The translations under genes were made by a program, and so were the position numbers. From contig CACMIH010000002.1 of NCBI GenBank assembly GCA_902613755.1, forward strand, positions 1 to 64,000: DNA of 64,000 nucleotides, given 5' to 3'. The first letter of the stretch is position 1. Every line of letters begins with the position of its first letter. The notes beneath the pieces are model-generated. The model saw only the letters and a program-made list of their open reading frames with translations. It searched no databases and was not told where the DNA came from. Below are positions 62,814-64,000 of this stretch, piece by piece. The stretch comes from an uncultured Pelagibacteraceae bacterium (GTDB taxonomy: Bacteria > Pseudomonadota > Alphaproteobacteria > Pelagibacterales > Pelagibacteraceae).

Positions 62814-63758
62814 ATGAAAAGCTTAGCAAAATTGAAAAAAATAAAAGGTGACGCGTCTTTAAGAGAATTTTATAGAAACAGAGAAAATAAATCTATTATT
62901 GTAATATCCAAGAAAGAAAAATTAAAAAATCTTTTAATTTACGACGCGATAAATAAAATTTTAATTAAACACAAAATTTTAGCACCAAATCTATTAAGTG
63001 AAAATTACGTTAATAATTATATAGAAATAAATGACCTTGGAGATGAAACTTTGTTTCAAATTTTAAAAAACAAACAGAATAATAAATATGTCATTTTTAA
63101 AAAGATAATAAAAATTTTAAATAAAATACAATTAATAAAAGATAAAAAAGTAAAAAATTTTAAAAACAAATTATATAAAGTTCAAGAATATAATAACAAA
63201 ATTTTGTTTGATGAAACTAAACTTTTTTGTGACTGGTATGCACCAAAGAAATTGCCTAAATTCAAAAGTATTAAATTTAAAAAGAAATTTAAAACAGAGG
63301 TAAAAAATTTATTATCAAAATTAAATTACAAAAATGATACATTTGTTCATAGAGATTTTCATGTTTCAAATTTGATGTATTACAATAGAAAAATTGCAGT
63401 AATAGATAGTCAAGATGCACTAATTGGCAATAGAGCTTACGATTTAGCATCTTTAATTGACGACGTAAGATTAAAAACATCTAATGAATTAAAAGAGAAA
63501 GTATTTAAGTTTTACCTCAAAACAAATCAAAAAATTGATTTAGAAAAATTTAAAAAAGATTTTGAAATATTATCTGTTTTAAGGAATTTAAAAATAATTG
63601 GTATATTTATGCGTTTAGCTGTTAGAGATAATAAAAAAAAATATCTTAAATTAATTCCCTACGCTTGGGAATTGATTAATCATAGAATTAAAGAGCAAAA
63701 TGAATTCAATAATTTGATGTTGTTATTAAAAAATAATTTTCCAAAATTTATAAGGTAG
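62814..63758 (+). CDS. amgK: Aminoglycoside-phosphotransferase-fold kinase, probable AmgK (MurNAc/GlcNAc kinase)
   Basis: A 314-residue small-molecule kinase. The catalytic loop is FVHRDFHVSNLMYY, with the Asp and Asn of the HxDxxxxN motif. The metal-binding site is AVIDSQDALIGNRAYDLASLIDD. This replaces the usual IDFQDA with IDSQDA. AmgK phosphorylates MurNAc or GlcNAc at C1 during peptidoglycan recycling, and the next gene encodes the matching nucleotidyltransferase, which supports the call. The ATG at 62814 is used; a TTG one codon upstream is the alternative. The middle part is diverged and rich in Lys and Asn. Confidence 0.85.
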   Translation: MKSLAKLKKIKGDASLREFYRNRENKSIIVISKKEKLKNLLIYDAINKILIKHKILAPNLLSENYVNNYIEINDLGDETLFQILKNKQNNKYVIFKKIIKILNKIQLIKDKKVKNFKNKLYKVQEYNNKILFDETKLFCDWYAPKKLPKFKSIKFKKKFKTEVKNLLSKLNYKNDTFVHRDFHVSNLMYYNRKIAVIDSQDALIGNRAYDLASLIDDVRLKTSNELKEKVFKFYLKTNQKIDLEKFKKDFEILSVLRNLKIIGIFMRLAVRDNKKKYLKLIPYAWELINHRIKEQNEFNNLMLLLKNNFPKFIR

Positions 63759-63762
63759 AGTA

Positions 63763-64000
63763 GTGAGAATAAATACAGCTTTAATTTTATGTGCAGGTTT
63801 TGGTAAGAGATTAAACCCAATTACTTTAAATACTCCTAAGCCCTTATTAGAGATTAAAGATGTAAGTATGCTGGAGAGATGTATTAATTTAATCGAAAAA
63901 CTAGGTATTCAAAAAATCTTAATAAATACTTTTTATTTAAAGGATCAATTTTCAGTTTTTTTAAAAAGTAAAAATTTCAATATTGATGTCAAAATAATTG
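63763..64000 (+). CDS. murU: Nucleotidyltransferase, probable MurU, cut by window end
   Basis: The reading frame opens with GTG at 63763, four bases after amgK, and runs off the window after 79 codons. The N-terminal ALILCAGFGKRLNPITLNTP then KPLLEI is the nucleotide-sugar pyrophosphorylase signature (GxGxRLxPxTxxxPKPL). MurU uses UTP to turn MurNAc-1-phosphate into UDP-MurNAc. The call as MurU rather than another sugar nucleotidyltransferase depends on the neighbour amgK. Confidence 0.82.
   Translation, partial: MRINTALILCAGFGKRLNPITLNTPKPLLEIKDVSMLERCINLIEKLGIQKILINTFYLKDQFSVFLKSKNFNIDVKII

Overview
The window is strongly AT-rich, almost without spacer DNA, and carries an alphaproteobacterial gene order together with a DMSP demethylase (DmdA) of the Pelagibacter type. 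This points to a SAR11 (Pelagibacterales) marine bacterium; the exact strain cannot be named from sequence reading alone. No rRNA, tRNA, CRISPR, insertion sequence or prophage was seen. The longest non-coding stretch is about 190 bases (42125-42315), so no gap exceeds 300 bases.

Layout. (1) 31-24202, all on the plus strand with gaps of at most about 39 bases: trmD-rplS, leuCDB, a DMSP demethylation set (acyl-CoA dehydrogenase, acyl-CoA ligase, alpha/beta hydrolase, dmdA), asd, then a TCA-cycle block sdhCDAB-mmsA-mdh-sucCD-sucAB-lpd. (2) 24199-26194, minus: a glycosyltransferase, probably frameshifted at its 3' end, and a TylF-type methyltransferase set between housekeeping genes. (3) 26253-33100, plus: priA and the F1 ATP synthase operon atpHAGDC. 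(4) 33092-42124, minus: rppH-ctpA-rsfS-nadD-proA-proB-obgE-rpmA-rplU, then gloB-metW-metX behind a SAM-II riboswitch. (5) 42316-44294, plus: hisC-tyrA. (6) 44291-47845, minus: an NlpC/P60 peptidase, an AmpG-like permease and trkH. (7) 47937-51469, plus: lysS (class I), pyrD, rpmB and a queuosine-precursor transporter. (8) 51466-54571, minus: polyamine genes (agmatinase family, deoxyhypusine-synthase-like, ornithine decarboxylase). (9) 54740 to the end: a RegA/ActR regulator, bioY (minus), polA, a ChvI/ChvG two-component pair, ahcY, tsaE, amgK and the start of a murU-like gene cut by the window end.

How the genes connect. DmdA moves a methyl group from DMSP to tetrahydrofolate, and the CoA branch releases methanethiol. 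Methanethiol, asd-derived homoserine, MetX/MetW and AhcY belong to one sulfur and one-carbon economy, with metX under SAM control. The TCA block receives the carbon. AmpG, the NlpC/P60 peptidase, AmgK and MurU outline a cell-wall recycling route spread over two sites.

The points most worth a second look are the SAM-II switch whose aptamer starts at the predicted transcript end, the likely homopolymer frameshift in the glycosyltransferase, the uncharacterised hydrolase inside the DMSP operon, an SdhD lacking the usual haem histidine, several promoters so close to start codons that the mRNAs should be leaderless, and convergent gene pairs that share their stop codons.
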